Assembly (NCBI GenBank): GCA_018350325.1 | Contig: JAEVLN010000004.1 | Span: 3,100,001 to 3,164,000, forward strand | Reading direction: 5' to 3' | DNA: 64,000 nucleotides | From: Globodera rostochiensis | Lineage: Eukaryota > Nematoda > Chromadorea > Rhabditida > Heteroderidae | Shown here: piece by piece, positions 35,702-47,588 of the stretch | Position numbering within the stretch: position 1 is the stretch's first letter | Layout of the letters: each line of letters starts with the position of its first letter | Translations under genes and position numbers: made by a program | The notes under the pieces: generated by a model | Seen by the model: only the letters and a program-made list of their open reading frames with translations | What the model was told of the DNA's origin: nothing | Database searches by the model: none

Positions 35702-36934
35702 TCAGTCCTTTTCCGCAATTGCCGTCAGGTGCTCCTCGATGCTTTTGCTGTCGAGCTTCTCTCCGTTGGGCGTTGCTTTCTTTTCAACAATCACCTCAAC
35801 TTCGCCCGACTTCAGATCAATACCAAGCCCGTGTTGCAGCGCCTCAAGCGCAAGTTGAATGACCTCCGCCTCTCCGAATTTGCGGTCTTTTGCCTTCAGT
35901 TTCTTCTCCAGAAAGCCGTTGACCAGCTGTTGCTTGACGCCGATGCCATAGCCGCGAACAGAGCTATAAAAAGCGGAATTGAATTATTTCGTTCGGTCTC
36001 TTTTCAGAACCCCTAAACTAACACAAAGGTACTCACATAAAATGCCCTGCAGGATCCACAGAGTAGACACTGGCACCTTTCTCATCATCAAAGGAGACCA
36101 TGAGCATTACTAGGAGAGAAAGATAAACCAAACTTTGCTTGTCACGCTCAAGCACTTACGGGTGCCCAGAGAACGAAGCTCCGCCACCTGAAATCAGATT
36201 TTATAGCTAATTCAGTTTTTGCAAAACAAACTAAAAGTTCGAGCCGGGAAAACCAAAATTCCAGCAATTTTATTCGATTTCTAACCTGCGTGTAGTACTG
36301 GTTGATCTCGGCCATTTTGCGTGCCAGCTCAGAGATTGGCATTTCATAACCATTCTCATATTTCCACTTGGCGGCCTCTGATTGAGCACGACGCACTTGG
36401 AACACCGCGTCCGCTTAATATTTGCAATTGGTATGGATAAGATCATCAGAAATATCCAATAAAACTCACGAACAATGCCGATAACACCGCAACTGACCGT
36501 TGACGACAACTTATAGATGCTCTTGACAGAGGAGGGGTCGACCAACTTATCCTGGAATTTTGGCGGATGGATATAAAAAGATAGACGCCTCGGCAGTAAG
36601 AAGGGGTGGGGAGATATGGACCGGTAAGTGCTCATAATCAGCAAAAGGGGTCCGTCTAAAGAGGGGTGAGTGTGGATTGTGGGAGTCCCGAATTTAAAAA
36701 CCGCTAAGTCAGATCTTCTCCTAAAGTGTTCATAATAACTTGAATATCGTCAACTCCACTCACTGGAATGCGTCGCTGGACGGCAATTACGGCAGTATCA
36801 TCAAGAGCAACGCCAACAGCAGATAGAGTCGCTGCGTTTACAGCTTTGAACGCATATTCAACTTGATAAATCCGCCCTTCCGGTGAGAAAATAGTGATGT
36901 GGCGATCGTAGCCGGCGCTTGACCCGCGTGTCAT
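35702..36934 (-). CDS. pas-1: Proteasome subunit alpha type-6 (20S core)
   Basis: Structural alpha-ring subunit of the 20S proteasome. The start at 36934 reads [12 protein letters not shown], followed by the alpha-subunit signature [19 protein letters not shown]. Next exons carry [19 protein letters not shown] (about 36500-36553), the segment [20 protein letters not shown] (36345-36405), then the beta-sheet core with YSVDPAGHF (about 36050) and the C-terminal helix [11 protein letters not shown] with stop TGA at 35702-35704. Sequence order and N-terminus match PSMA6 rather than other alpha subunits (human start MSRGSSAGFDRH). Its start lies 284 bp from the divergently transcribed phosphogluconolactonase gene, so the two share a promoter region. 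Confidence 0.93.
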
Positions 36935-37218
36935 TTTTTAACAAATGAATCTACAAATAGAAAAACATAAGAAAGGGGGGGAGATAACCTTTTGATGACA
37001 AATGACAATTGTTTTGCCTTCGAACCTGGCTTAGGATTTAAATAACATTTCGCCAAACTTAAATAATCGACGAAATTCCGTTTTTTACCCCGTCCCCCAC
37101 TTAATCTCATTGAAAATCAGTCGAAAGAATGAGTGCGATGTGTAGAATTCGTTTCCTGACCTCACTATCAGTGTCAGTTTGAATATACGACCTTAAAACT
37201 TTAAAGAAATTACAGATA

Positions 37219-38524
37219 ATGTCCAGTAGATGTCACAAGTTGAGATTAAGCCTAAGTGCCGAAGAGCAGTCTGAAACGTTTTATCGTTACTTGGAATCGG
37301 TGATTGAGGAGCAAAGCCAATGCAATCAAATGATTATCCTCGGATTTTCAGGTTGGATGGGGTTCACCGCATAAATAAATTGTATTGGGCGCCTTTCTGG
37401 AAAAATTTTCTATCCGTTTGTGGTGTGATTCCTTGATTGTTTATCGACTAAAAATGTAAAGTAGTGTGAGAATTCTAATTAATTTTATTCAACGAGTTGG
37501 CCTTCAATTTTGCAGGTGGCTCCATGCCTGCCTTTCTGGCTCCTTTGCTCGCCCGTCTGCCTGACCAGACCATCGCACGCCTCCGCCTTTTTCCGGTCGA
37601 TGAAAGGCTCGTCCCGCTCGACAGTGAGGAGAGCAATGCGGGCGCATTGTTGCGATTGTTGCCCGACAATTTCCGAGAAAATGTGCTTTCGGCTGAACTC
37701 GTCCAAGACAATAGTTAGTGTTTTGGGCAATTATGTGATAAAAGTTTGAAATATGTATTTTTGGGTCTTCTCACCGCCCAACATTTTGAGCAACGGTTGC
37801 GCTCTCTACGGCCCCGGTTGAACGCGAACGGATGGCCGATGTTCGACTTGCTTCTGCTCGGGTTGGGCCCCGATGGGCACACCTGCTCACTTTTTCCTGG
37901 ACATCCGCTTATTAAAGTAAATACTGAACCTTATGATACGTGTAGTTTTTATCTCGTATTGTTTTAAAGGGGATTTTTTATGTAGAATCCGATCATTATT
38001 TGTTTTCGTTCCAATTTTGTGTTTTTAAAATTATTTTGAGGCCAAATTGATTTTAGAATTTTCAAAAAAATGTCGAATTCCGGCCCGGGGTTCGAATCGG
38101 TTGAAATGGATGTCTCGGATTCTACACCAAAAATCCCTAAAACACTTTCTGAGGGCTTTCTAAGGCAATTTTTATTTTTATTTTGGAAAAAGACCCAATA
38201 CAAGGAAAACAAATTAGGAGTCTTCTGTTTGGATGGCCGCCATTGACGACTCGCCAAAGCCTCCGCCACGCCGCATCACTGTGACCATTCCGATCTTAAG
38301 CGCCGCTGCAAATTTGGCTTTCATCGTCAACGGGGCTTCGAAGGCGGCAGTCGTAAAAGTAGGCCATGCATATCAATTTCAAAGATGTAACAAAATTTCA
38401 GAAAATTTTGGTGGACAACGATCCGCGATACCCTCCCAGTCTGATCAGTTCGACACGGCCAATCCAATGGTTTTTGGATGGAGAAGCGGCCAAAGAGGTG
38501 ACACCAACAATGGAAAGGAAATGA
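37219..38524 (+). CDS. 6-phosphogluconolactonase (PGLS)
   Basis: Hydrolyses 6-phosphogluconolactone to 6-phosphogluconate, second step of the oxidative pentose phosphate pathway, cytosolic. Exon 1 (37219-37351) joins in phase to 37514 to make LGFSGGSMPAF, the substrate-binding glycine loop. [18 protein letters not shown] (about 37590-37645) and the family signature [19 protein letters not shown] (about 37852-37910) follow, then ISD-type [14 protein letters not shown] after an intron and the end [11 protein letters not shown] with stop TGA 38522-38524. The fourth intron contains a copy of an inverted-repeat element (37980-38150). Confidence 0.92.
37980..38150. mobile_element. Non-autonomous inverted-repeat element copy, partial, in PGLS intron
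   Basis: The stretch 38030-38150 follows, base for base with scattered changes, the right arm of the element at 47161-47488: TTTTGAGGCCAAATTGATTT, then a GAATTC-CGG...GGTTCGAAT core and GGATTCTAC near the end. The left arm is degenerate (TAGAATCCGAT at 37984). Confidence 0.65.
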
Positions 38525-38915
38525 CATAAAGAGTATGTTACGTTTCGAAGCGCAACTGAACATTTTATATAGGAAACATTCCGGTTTGATAATGAATTAA
38601 TCTTGCAATTAAACCATTTTTTGAATTAAACATTTTCATATGTATTGTTTTATATTTATTGTTTGCGAATCTTAAAGATGCGTTTGGGTTTTAAAGAAAT
38701 TACAGAAGGAAGAATGAACTTGGATGGAGAAGCACCAGTTCCAGAGTATGCTTAGTCCTCAATCAAAACCCTCCATCCTTTTTCTTTTATGTTCAAAGGG
38801 GTTCCTTGTAGCTTGACTCCCACATGTTGAATCTCACCCATTTGTCGTATAACTGGAGAAAACTGACTGAAGATGATTGTAGACCATAAGCTTATCTTCT
38901 GTCACGGCATTGCGA

Positions 38916-40802
38916 ATGGCTCCCAATTTTTTGAGCAGTTCCTTGACGGCTGGCAGCAATGGGCTGGTGCGGCACCTTATGTTCAAGCCGGACATAACAA
39001 AGCCCCGTTGGGACCAATCAACGTATAACGGCAGGGCGAAACACTTTTTCGGTGAATGGGTCAGCAATAAATAAAGGCGGGCTGGGACCGAACTGACTGA
39101 CTAAATCATTTGTGATAAAAGTGCACTCTCTTCAGCTGTGCTGAACCCGTTGAACTTGTTAGCCTCAAACCGAACACTGGAAGAAAGTCGCAACATTGTC
39201 TTCGAATACCGGTGTTTAATTGTTCTGTTTCGTTCATTTATTCCGTTTTAGGAAGGGAATTTACCCCCCAGGATTAACAATAGAGCGATTATGGAAAGCC
39301 AAACATTTGTACGGTAATTTGTACATTTTTGTTAATATTGTTTATTGCAACTTAAAGATTTGTAGAGTGATAAATAAATTAAGAAATTTTATATTTTAAA
39401 TCAATTTGAGACTCCGCTTACCATCCGGCATCCGGTGAAAAAATGTTGCCGATTGGTCGAATGTGCGCCCAAGTGCCCTGCAACATGGTCTTAATTGGTG
39501 GCATGCTCAGCTTTTACAAGTAAATTTTGTCTGCCCAGCGCTATCCATGATAATTTGTCAAAAATTGATGTGAATTGTGATTTTTAATTATGTAAGTTTA
39601 TGACTAAACCGAAAAGTGTGCCTACCGAGGGGATTGGTTGTATGGGAATTTTAGATCGCCGCTGGCCGTCATTTTTTGGCAATGGACCAATCAGTCGTTC
39701 AACGCCGTCGTCAATTACACTAATCGGTCCGGTGACTCCGTAAGCACTGACCAACTGCTGAAGGCCTACGCCTTTGCAACGGGTGAGTTTCGCGATCTTT
39801 TAAAGATGGAGTGAAATTATTGGAAATCAAATAAATTTTGTGAATTCAGTCATCTTTTCAGTCTTCGGGTTTTTCGGCTTTAGGTGGGGCATTGACGGCG
39901 GCTTTGGGATTGAATGCGGCGGCCAAGGTGAGTTTGCTAAAAGAGCCCATTTTTAGCAAATGTCGTCGACAATTTGTTAGAAAATGCCACCAATTTATGG
40001 GCGTCTTGTCCCTTTTGCGGCTGTTTGTGTTGCGAACACAATAAATATACCGATGATGCGGCAAAAGTCAGTCATAGTCAAGCAAAATCGTTTTTCGTGG
40101 AAATTTCTTTATTTCACCTAACTTCTCAACTTTTTAACGGCTTGGGCTCGTCTATAGCATATTGATGTATTAATTTTGAATCTTTTTTAAAGAGAATTTG
40201 TTGATGGCATCGAACTCGTAGATGAAAGCGGTGTGCCTCTTGGCAAGAGCAAAACAGTGGCATGGCTCGCCATTCCGCAAGTGGTCGTCAGTCGAGTTCT
40301 CATGGCCACTCCCTATATGGGTGGGTTTTGTTGGTATATAATTGCTTTGCTCAATTACAGTTCGAACACAAGTTCAGTGCTCACTCCGCTTGTCGTAAAC
40401 CAGTTAGCCAAAAAGGCATGGTTCAACGCCCGACGATGGGTTTCGCCCGCCTTCCAAATGCTGTTTTGTGGCGTGATCATCTTCTTCTCCACGCCGCTCT
40501 GTTGTGCAATTTTCCCGCAACTTAGCCACATAAAGGTTTTATTTATAACCATTTCCTCGGCACTTGTTTTTTGGGGTTTTTGTTCTTAGACAAATGCTAT
40601 TCGATGACACATACAGGCGTCATGGGAGAGCGTTTTTTTTTCTCAGGGCAAAAAAAAAATTCAGAAAGCCCCTCATTCCCAGTTTCTCATGTGGAGTATC
40701 AAAATGACCTTTCAGACTTCGAGTTTGGAGCCTAAATTGCGCGAAAAGATCGCTAGAGAGCATGGACACCGCGATGTTGTTTACTTCAACAAAGGCCTTT
40801 AA
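38916..40802 (+). CDS. Sideroflexin (mitochondrial serine/amino-acid carrier)
   Basis: Inner mitochondrial membrane carrier; vertebrate SFXN1/3 import serine for one-carbon metabolism. ATG at 38916 was chosen because the frame runs on into the conserved [17 protein letters not shown] (about 38985-39040). Later blocks: [32 protein letters not shown] (intron-split), [16 protein letters not shown] (39680-39730), [18 protein letters not shown] (about 40009-40065), [18 protein letters not shown] and [11 protein letters not shown]. The C-terminus is YFNKGL with TAA at 40800-40802, the invariant family ending. Five hydrophobic helices are visible, and length is about that of the family (320-330 residues). 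It follows PGLS by 392 bp on the same strand. Confidence 0.93.
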
Positions 40803-41410
40803 GTGAAGAGCCCGACCATCCATATCAAATCGTTTTTGTATGGTTTGTTTACCGATTAACTCACTTAACTGCGATTGAACTAACGAGTTAATGTTATCCA
40901 TCCCTACTTTTTATCATGTGAGAATTATTTGTACCTGTTACTTGTAACAAACAAAATAAATGATGCAGATTCAAATCTTTTTCGGGAGTATGGGAGGGGG
41001 GATTGCCACTCCCCTGGCTACTTCCCCGTTAATGTAATATTCTGCGGTGATAAAATGCTTCGATTTTTTTCATATTTTTATTCTCTGCTGCCTTTCAAAA
41101 AACATTCCCCGTTATTCATTAACAAAATTAATACACAAATATGGCAAGTAGAGAGCGAGCTAAAGAATTTAGGAAAAGCGTGAAATAAAAACCTGGAACA
41201 ATTTATGGCAGCAAAAAGGGCACAAATGGCAAATTGATTCAAATAGAAAAGGCAAGAAGGCGATGTTCAAAAATGTGAAGTTGAAAATCGTAAAATTTTG
41301 AGATGTTTTCTCAACTATGGACGAAGGATAGTCTAAGGAATTTGTTTTGGTCTGATTGGCAAGATTCTAACAATCATGGCAAGATTTTTTAACAATAAGC
41401 ATTTCACCAC
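40803..41410. other. Intergenic, convergent sideroflexin and CELF genes
   Basis: No gene seen. AATAAA at about 40954 could end sideroflexin transcripts. The remainder is AT-rich and should include the minus-strand CELF 3' UTR. Confidence 0.5.
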
Positions 41411-44400
41411 TTAGGCAATTGGCTTCTCATAGGGCTTCGCGTCGGACCGTTTCAATTGAACTTTGAGGCGTTTGGCGCCGATCTGGAAACCATTCATCCC
41501 TAAAATTAAAGAACGAGAACAGATTAATGGTACTTGTTATCCCCCCCCCCCTAAAATGTTACATTCACTTTTTAGGTAATTTGGTTCAAGAAACACAAAT
41601 CGACATCCATTTTGTGGAATACAGAATTTCAAACCCGAATTCGAATAAATTTAAAATTTATTACTGGTTCAAAAGCTGTCGATTGATACCCAATTTGTTG
41701 AGATTTTTACTTTAAATTTGTGCGAATTCGAGCAGTCGGTATTCGACATGTGAAAATAAATTTTTCTTTTAAAGGAAACACAACTGAAAAGTACGCGATT
41801 ATTTTTTAATGCTCCCATACCAGAAATCGCATTTTGAGCAGAACTCTCAGCAGCAAAACTGACAAATCCTAAAAACTAGTCGCATTTGTAATTGGTTCCC
41901 CCCATTACCCCCCCCCCCCCCCCCGATTTGTTCCCCCCAACGCACCAAAGCATTTGCTAAGATTGGTCTGTTTGTCAACAAACACTTTGGCAGAAAGGAT
42001 TTGTCCGAAGTGCGAGAAAAGAGAATACCTTAAAAAGGAAAATGAAAAGTCAAAACAAAAACATTCGCTGCCCCTTCTCCTCACAAGTCCGTGTCGACAA
42101 AGTCTTGCGGCAGATGGTAGATGAACAAATTGCACCCGTCCGGCCCTCGATGGTACTTCTCAGTGAGCTGTGCAGAATTTGCCGCCTCCGTTCTTGGCAT
42201 TGAGGCGGAAGATGATGGCGAAAACATGGGCAATTTCGGCAACGTTGTTGACATCACAGAATGAAGTGCGGCATTGGATACGGACGTCGGCAGGCTGAGA
42301 GCAGCAGGGCTCAGCGATGGGGCTGAATTTGTTTGAACATTGAAAAAATAATAATAATAATTAAATCAAATTAAAAGTTAATTGGGATATAAAGAAAGCA
42401 ATTCGCTTATTACCTCCAACCACGGGCTGTTGGAAGAACATCCCCGGCGATAGGCCAAGCAACCCGCCCTGTTGCATTGCGTGCAAATTCGGCTGGAGCA
42501 GCGTCGGCAATTTGAAAGCGTTCGGTTGGTGGTTTTGGTCCGTTTTAAGCATTAAATCTGAGCAAACAATTGTGGTCCTAAATTTAATTTAAGCATTTTT
42601 ACTGGCCGGTGAAGTCACAGTTTGTGCCGATTGTAGCTGTTGCAAGACACGAGCTAAGCAAAATGCGGGAAATTTTATTTTGTCCGCCAATTTTTTTGAA
42701 AAAACGTTATGTATTTTTTGAGGGGTTCGAAATGTGCGAACTTAACCTGAAATATGTCAAAAACAACAATCTTCTCCTCATAACGGGGTTCAAAAATTGG
42801 TCGAATGGCTTAGATTCAAATTTGCAGTTCCGAAAGCTCCAATTTTGGCCATTTTTATAAAATTTAAGATTTTTTGAAAATAAATGGAAACACCGGTTTC
42901 AAGCAGAGGTATGATGTTCGGCTGCTGGAGCAAGGTGACCAAACTCGTCAATGTTTCAACGCCCGTGGTTGTGAGTTGTGTGATCTGCAAAATTTTCGAA
43001 ATTTCGGGTCGATTCCAAAAGATAACCAACCCCCTGGTTGTTGGTGGGGCCTCCATTGTTCGGCTTGGACCCCTCTTCACTTTTGAAATCGGAAAACCTT
43101 TTAACACCTTTTTCTCGACCAGAATCAGCGAATTTGACGACCACCGGCTTAGAGCAGCCCTAAACAACAGAAATAATCAAAATTAACGAAGCATGGAAGC
43201 ATCATCATTAGTAATTAAATTCAACTTCTCGAACCTAAACAATGACGACGGATGTGGACATTGTGCAAGAAAGAAATAGAGTGAAAGCCCGACAAAAAAG
43301 AACGAAAAATACCTCGAATATCTGCGAATGGTGCATTTTTCGTATCGCTTGATGAGCACAGGAACGAGAAACGAAAGTCAAAAAAGCACATCCTGAACGA
43401 GACGAGCACGAAATTATTACATAACAAAAAAACAGCGGGAAATGCCCTCCACCAACCGCCAATTTAAGCCAAAACCGTGTCCAGAGTCATTCATATCAAT
43501 AAAAAAGATTACAAATTCTGTATCAATTCCATAGGAAAAATTGCATTATTCTCTGAACACGGCTTTGAATTAAGCCAAATAGAAAAAAGGCCGCCGAAAA
43601 CATAAAAGTAACGATGCCCGCCGTAAAAAACAATTAGACAAAGCACAAAGAGGACGACAAAAGTTGACAAAAACCCGAACTTTATGTGCACCTCTTCAGC
43701 ATTTACCACCTTTGCTTTTGCCTTCGTCGCGCAAAATGCTGCAGTCCTCGACCTGTCCAAACTCCCTGAACAGTGCACGCACACCCTCCTCGTCCATTGC
43801 CTTGGGCAGCATTCCGATGAACAGCTTGCGTTCTGCTGGTCAATAGACAATAAGAATTTTTAAACCCGAAAGGAACGTATTCAGGGAGGAGAGGGAAAAA
43901 TGTATAACATTTTTTTGAAAATTGCACGAAATGCAGTAAAAAGGAAATAAACCCTCTATGTATGTGAAAGGATTAACTGAAAACAATTTTCCTTGCACTT
44001 TAATCTTCACCATTTTTGTTTTCGACATCGGCCGGCTTCATCTGAATGGGATGACTGAGGCCGGGAAAGGTGCGGACGTTGTGCAGGGCATTTTGTGCGT
44101 TGATGGCATCCTTCCGATGGAAATATGTGACAAAACAACAGCCTAAGGGAATTCAATTTGAGGTAATTAAACAGGGTTTGTTATGATGTACCACGGCTAG
44201 AAGCGGTGTCCTTGTCCCTCAGCACACTCAGCTGATAAATCGGACCGAACTCCTCAAAATACTCCTTCAGCTGCTGCTCATCCCAAATCTGAAAAGTTCG
44301 AATTGCAATTTGCCACAATTTAACTTCAAAAAAGCACCTAACGAACATTTCCTACCTTCGGTATCTGCCCAATAAACATTTTGATTGTGTCCGCGTCGGG

Positions 44401-44484
44401 GCATCCCTTCTCATCGGATGTAAGTGAACTTGTGTCATTGCCAGTAACACACTTATCACCATGCTCAACACTCTCCGAATTCAT
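41411..44484 (-). CDS. etr-1: CELF/ETR-1-type RNA-binding protein, three RRMs
   Basis: Regulator of splicing and mRNA stability in muscle or neurons. The start [11 protein letters not shown] (44484) sits two bases behind a TTTTAG acceptor. RRM1: [17 protein letters not shown] (about 44330-44380), [20 protein letters not shown] (about 44085-44145), ending [11 protein letters not shown] (about 44030). RRM2: [18 protein letters not shown] (43780-43835) through [14 protein letters not shown] (about 43319-43360) to [11 protein letters not shown] (about 43105-43140). Gln/Ser/Pro-rich linker exons follow (42990-42170). RRM3: [16 protein letters not shown] (about 42105-42150), [20 protein letters not shown] (about 41960-42025), ending [18 protein letters not shown] and TAA 41411-41413. 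This arrangement and the C-terminus define CELF. RRM1 looks closer to CELF1/2 (ETR-1) than CELF3-6 (UNC-75), but that choice is by eye. Confidence 0.9.
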
Positions 44485-45365
44485 GTCTAAAAACATTAAC
44501 GAGGATCATTATTTTTCGCAATTATTCTCATTTTGTAGCCCATTCAATTCTCTATCATCTCCTTTAAACGAGATTCAATAATATCCCTAACCAACAATGA
44601 AATGCCTAATTCAAAAATTTCCACCCTTTTTTGGGTCAAAAAAGCACCGTCACTCGGAAGCCAAAATTCCGGTAACCAAAAAACGCATTTAAGATCCAAA
44701 TAAATTATGTAGGAGCATGGTACAACTAAGGACTATCCGACAGATTTTTCTCAAATTTTTACCATAACTAGAAAACAAAATAAGGAAATGCATAATAGGT
44801 CGATTAGGTGGGAAAATAAAAATGTTTAAACCACTTAAACATGGCCAAAATGGATACTTTTGGCCTACTGTGTCTTCCCGTGCACCAATCTCCACAAATG
44901 CGGTATCATTCGACAGCTCTCGGCGAGACAAATTGATCTAGGTGTGCGACAAGTCGATCTGAGGCCATTTGGACTAATTTTTGCAGTTTTGGACAAAAAT
45001 TTTTTTTGATTTTGATGGCAATTTGCTTAAATTGGTCAAAAAATTGTAAAAGTGCAAAACAAAAGCAACCCCCATCTTGTTTTTTTTTTTCTCAAATTTC
45101 ATTTTGGGCGAAAACATTTATTCATCATATGTACTGCATGAGAAATAGGAATTGTTATTTCCAAACGATCTGATCAATCTCACAATATGGGGGAAACATC
45201 AAATACAGTAGTTACAACAAACAGGTGATAATTCGATACAATGAGTTATTTGCATACATACTGATCATGGATAGAAACATCGGAATAATAGGACCGGACC
45301 GTCCAACAGATCACATAATATTTGATGCCCATCAGAATCTTCTCTTCACATTGTGGAGCGATCGA
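44485..45365. other. Intergenic, AT-rich
   Basis: No gene recognised between CELF and the kinase, both on minus. It should hold the CELF promoter or 5' UTR and the kinase 3' UTR. Confidence 0.5.
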
Positions 45366-46894
45366 TCACTGCTCCGGACGCACTGTAGTCGTCGAGTCAT
45401 TAGCCATCTCGTCAATGTGCTGCTCGATCCAAGAGAGCACTTCCAGCACCTCGAAGCGTTTCGCTAAAATTATGCATTGATTGGGGAATAAGATGAAAAA
45501 AAGAAATTGACTTACATTCCGTCCCGTTCCAAACATTCGTTCGGATGAAACGTGCAAAGAGAGGAGGCGTCCCGAGCGGAAAAAGGAGCCTTTTACCAGC
45601 CATTATCTAAAATTTAAAAAATCAAAATTGAATTGTTCAATCGCCAGACGCACTTACCATTGGGATGACATCGGCGTTCGACACGTATTGGAATGGTTGC
45701 TGCGCGTTGGTGAAGATTTCCCAGCAGAGAACGCCGTAGGCCCAAGTGTCGCTCTTCGGGTTGAACGCGTGGTCGCGAATTGTTTCCGGAGACAGCCATT
45801 TGATCGGCACCGGCTTGTCCTTGTCCATTGGCTTTGATGTCCCCTTGTGCGCGAGGCCGAAGTCTGCAATCTTGACCTGGAAAAAAAGAGGGAAATGAAA
45901 TGAAAATGAAAAAAAAACAACTCAAAAATTCACTTACGGAGTTTGACGAGAAGAGGCAGTTGCGGGCGGCGATGTCGCAGTGTATGATGCCCTTCGAGTG
46001 GATGTGGTCCAGTCCTGCAGCGGCTCCATAGCACATGTACAGTTTGCTGCGTGGACTTCGTCTGGTTTTCTTCAAGTAGTCGGTCAGAGAGCCGTCGGTC
46101 GCCAGTTCCATGACGATCATCAGCGGTTCCTGCCCAACTGCGACGCCGTGGAACTTGATGACATTTTTGTGGTCGAACTGGCGCATGATCCGCGCTTCGT
46201 TCATGAACTCCTTGATCTGAAAAAAATCTGGTTGAGAAATTAACAGAGAATTAATTCCCTCTTCCCAACCGACCTGTTCTTTGGTGCTCGTCTGGGAGAC
46301 CTCCTTGATGGCCACTTGAACTGATTGCGAGCTCGGCGATTCCTTGAAGCGGCCAAGTCTGACGATGCCGAAAGCGCCTCTGCCCAGCTCAGCTCCTTGC
46401 GTGACGGTCGAATGCGCGAGTTCCCATTTCTTCCTGGTGATTCCTTTCTTGAGGACGACTTTTGCCTGCTGAAAAAAAGAGAAGTTTGATCAAAAAAAAC
46501 AAAAAAAAAAAGTTTGACTCACACTGCTGATCGAGTCGCCTTTGGCCAGGTGTGCATCGATGAATTGCCGTATTGTTTTGTAGCCTTTCTCGAGCCCAAA
46601 GTCCACGGCGATGAGCCCGCGTTCGTTGCGGAAGATGACATGTCGGTTCTGGCCGCAGACGTTGACGGAGAGAACGTGAATCCGCTCCTGGCCAGAAGTT
46701 TCCTCGCTCTTGCGGATCAGGAAGTCTCCATCATTCGTCAGTAGTTCATATGTGTCTTCCCTGGGCAGCTGAAAAAAAAGGGATAAAATTATTGAAAAAA
46801 AAAAATCAGGAAAAAAAAAACTCACGAATCCGTGATAGAATTCCAGCTTCCACATGTCCTCGTTCGATTCCATTGTGATTGATGATGTCGTCAT
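45366..46894 (-). CDS. Non-receptor SH2-tyrosine kinase, FER/SPE-8-like
   Basis: Compact SH2 plus kinase protein of the FER-derived family strongly expanded in nematodes (SPE-8, FRK-1 and many sperm kinases). Start MTTSSITMESNEDMW at 46894. SH2 domain: FYHGFLPREDTYELL, with the phosphotyrosine-binding arginine in GDFLIRKSEE (about 46715). Kinase domain: glycine loop ELGRGAFGIV (about 46370), VAIKEV lysine (about 46307), catalytic loop IIHCDIAARN (about 45972-45998), ADFGLAHKG (about 45850-45875), VPIKWLSPE, DTWAYGVLCWEIF, then a C-terminal helix joined by an in-phase intron to KRFEVLEVLSWIEQHID and stop at 45366-45368. The HRD arginine is replaced by cysteine. The catalytic Asp and DFG are kept, so activity is likely but regulation by activation-loop phosphorylation may differ. 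Confidence 0.9.
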
Positions 46895-47588
46895 CGTTGC
46901 GCGCCGTGTCGATCCCAGAAGATGGCAGATGCGTCCGCGGGCTGTTGCTGTTGATCTGCTCGAGTGAAGGCGTCGAGGAAAAAATTCTAACTAAATTTAC
47001 TGCTTTTATAGCTCAGATCTACATAGGATACTCGAATCGGATTCGCATAGAATGCCAAAAAAATCGCCAAAAACTAAAATTATTTGAATTTAAATTTAAA
47101 TTTCTCTTTTTGGATGGTACCCCTATTTTTAAAAATTTTTTTTTTCAAAGTTGATAAAAGGTGTTTTTAGGGGTTTCGGGGGGCGTAGAATTCGAATATG
47201 GCATTTATTTCAATAAATTCCGAACCCCGAACCCGAATTCGAACAATTTTTCAAAAATGACATTTTTCATTTTTTTTTGGCCTCAAAATCATTTGAAAAG
47301 CACAAACTTAGGACGAAAAGGCAAGTAATGATCGAATTTATGGGTTTTGAATGATTTTGAGGCCAACATTGATTTTTGGAAAATTTTGGATCTTTGAAAA
47401 ATTGTTCGAATTCGGGTCCGGGATTCGAAATTGGTCGAAATAAATGTCAGATTCGGATTCTACGCCTCCGAAAACCCCTCAACACGTTTGTACTTCGCTC
47501 TAACGCTAACTAGATACGAGCTATGAACTAGACTATTACCGCTTTTTCAATGGCTTAAGTAAAACTTTCTTTTGCGTAGCTCAGAGCG
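46895..47588. other. Intergenic region containing an inverted-repeat element
   Basis: No coding exon seen apart from the promoter side of the kinase gene. The element at 47161-47488 fills half of it. Confidence 0.55.
47161..47488. mobile_element. MITE-like foldback element with long inverted arms
   Basis: The left arm (47161-47257: TTTTTAGGGGTTTCGG, GGCGTAGAATTCGAAT, GACCC/GAACCCGAATTCGAAC, ATTTTTCAAA) is matched in reverse complement by the right arm (about 47390-47488). Inner parts also pair: GGCCTCAAAATCATT near 47279 with AATGATTTTGAGGCC at about 47350. The whole can fold into one hairpin. No transposase is encoded. Similar sequence recurs at 37980-38150 and, more weakly, at about 41575-41735. 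Confidence 0.8.

Noticed and set aside
38834..39067. Minus-strand 77-residue frame ([15 protein letters not shown])
   Set aside because: It is the antisense shadow of the first sideroflexin exon, whose plus-strand reading [12 protein letters not shown] is conserved.
40350..40589. Extra hydrophobic frame in the middle of sideroflexin ([14 protein letters not shown])
   Set aside because: Looks like an intron read-through: the family sequence goes directly from MATPYM to [10 protein letters not shown].
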